Shown in pieces: positions 63,189-64,000 of a stretch of DNA of 64,000 bases. A model generated the notes under the pieces. The model searched no databases. It was not told the DNA's origin and was given only the letters and a program-made list of their open reading frames with translations. Positions within the stretch are counted from its first letter, which is position 1; each line of letters opens with the position of its first letter. The DNA is from Myroides albus. GTDB lineage: Bacteria > Bacteroidota > Bacteroidia > Flavobacteriales > Flavobacteriaceae. The DNA lies in the NCBI RefSeq assembly GCF_009711045.1, contig NZ_WMJX01000002.1, positions 1 to 64,000 of the forward strand, in the 5' to 3' direction. Both the position numbers and the translations under genes were made by a program.

Positions 63189-64000
63189 TTAATGATTTAA
63201 AGATTGATGATTTTCTTTGCTGTCTCTCTCCTTTTTGTAGTACTCTCCTGAAGATTTCAAGATAGTCTTCACCTCTGCCTGTGCAATTACAGGGAAACTT
63301 CTTGAATACAACAAGAACAATACAAAGAAGAAACCAATAGTTCCAATATAAATACCTGCATCAACAAAAGTTGGCTGGAACATTGTCCAAGATGAAGGTA
63401 AATAATCTCTGTGTAATGAAGTAACGATAATTACGAAACGCTCAAACCACATCCCAACGTTTACAACTAAAGAGATAATAAACGAAGCCATAATGTTAGT
63501 TCTAATTTTCTTAAACCACATTACCTGTGGTGAAACAACGTTACAAGTCATCATTAAGAAATATGACCACCAGTAAGGTCCTGTTGCACGGTTTAAGAAT
63601 GCGTATTGCTCATATTCTACTCCAGAATACCATGCTACCCATAACTCAGTGATATAAGCAACCCCTACAATAGATCCTGTGATCATTACAATAATGTTCA
63701 TCAACTCTATATGTTGAATTGTAATATACGCTTCTAAGTTAGATACTTTTCTCATAATGATCAACAAGGTAGTAACCATCGCGAATCCAGAGAAAATTGC
63801 ACCAGCAACGAAGTATGGAGGTAGAATAGTCGTATGCCATCCAGGAATAACTGAAGTAGCAAAGTCAAAAGATACAATCGTGTGTACAGAAAGTACAAGA
63901 GGAGTAGCTAAACCAGCTAAAACTAATGATACTTCCTCAAAACGCTGCCAGTCTTTTGCACGACCTGACCAACCAAATGATAAAATTGAATATACTCTTT
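63189..64000 (-). CDS. actC: ACIII subunit ActC (NrfD-like), 5' end beyond window
   Basis: Partial. The frame is open from 64000 to the stop at 63189 (about 270 residues seen), so the N-terminal part lies outside the window. It reads [20 protein letters not shown] then [16 protein letters not shown], hallmarks of the NrfD-like quinol-binding subunit. At least six membrane helices are visible. It is expected to hold a quinol site of ACIII. actA and actB are presumably further upstream, outside the window. Confidence 0.95.
   Translation of the reverse strand, partial: RVYSILSFGWSGRAKDWQRFEEVSLVLAGLATPLVLSVHTIVSFDFATSVIPGWHTTILPPYFVAGAIFSGFAMVTTLLIIMRKVSNLEAYITIQHIELMNIIVMITGSIVGVAYITELWVAWYSGVEYEQYAFLNRATGPYWWSYFLMMTCNVVSPQVMWFKKIRTNIMASFIISLVVNVGMWFERFVIIVTSLHRDYLPSSWTMFQPTFVDAGIYIGTIGFFFVLFLLYSRSFPVIAQAEVKTILKSSGEYYKKERDSKENHQSLNH

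Overview
The window is about 64 kb of AT-rich chromosome from a member of the Bacteroidota, almost certainly a Flavobacteriaceae. The evidence is: a SprA translocon gene of about 2,530 codons, a PorP/SprF-type protein beside a large protein with a gliding/type IX C-terminal domain, an alternative complex III (Act) respiratory cluster, tandem OmpH genes behind bamA, and promoters of the Bacteroidota type (TTG or TTTG, 19-20 bases, TAnnTTTG) instead of -35/-10 boxes. The genus cannot be fixed by reading; a Myroides- or Flavobacterium-like organism is a guess. Most of the window is conserved core genome. I found no prophage, insertion sequence or CRISPR array.

Layout. 1-4.9 kb is the accessory-looking part: tRNA-Leu(UAA); a minus-strand pair made of a 45-codon peptide gene abutting an unknown tail-anchored protein; then a plus-strand set of a lipoprotein built of four 28-residue repeats, a lipid-anchored TPR sensor kinase, its LuxR-type response regulator and a small membrane protein. 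4.9-8.3 kb (minus) is the proteostasis group clpX, clpP and tig. 8.4-11.6 kb (minus) is a FadL-type porin, a GDSL-like lipoprotein and a small membrane protein. 11.7-12.4 kb is a gene-free gap with strong palindromes. 12.4-15.0 kb (minus) holds psd, an odd tRNA-Cys, an alpha/beta hydrolase and pdxJ. 15.1-23.6 kb (plus) is an envelope run: CBS protein, nadK, DUF6089-like barrel, uppS, bamA, two ompH genes and murI. 23.8-28 kb (minus) is a gamma-carbonic-anhydrase-like protein and the T9SS-linked pair. 28.1-34.6 kb has a NifU-type Fe-S scaffold protein, a phosphate transporter, a YyaL-type protein and an MscS channel. 34.6-38 kb (minus) is tolC, an hlyD-type adaptor and tsaB.

38-43.2 kb and 57.8-64 kb (both minus) are the two halves of the aerobic respiratory chain. 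The first has cyoE, two subunit III proteins, subunit IV, a thioredoxin-like protein, SCO, DUF420 and a Cys-containing small protein. The second has actC, actD, actE and actF followed by oxidase subunits II and I. Together they could make quinol to ACIII to cytochrome oxidase electron transfer plus heme O and copper-site assembly. Between them lie deoC, vanZ-like, gcvH, sprA, ruvA, maeB, queG and ruvB.

The best leads for something undescribed are: the repeat lipoprotein next to the TPR kinase, with the hidden peptide gene opposite; a related element of about 165 bp at two convergent gene junctions; the 21-bp-arm inverted repeat with extra CGACCAC motifs in the 11.7-12.4 kb gap; and a tRNA-Cys gene that lacks U33.
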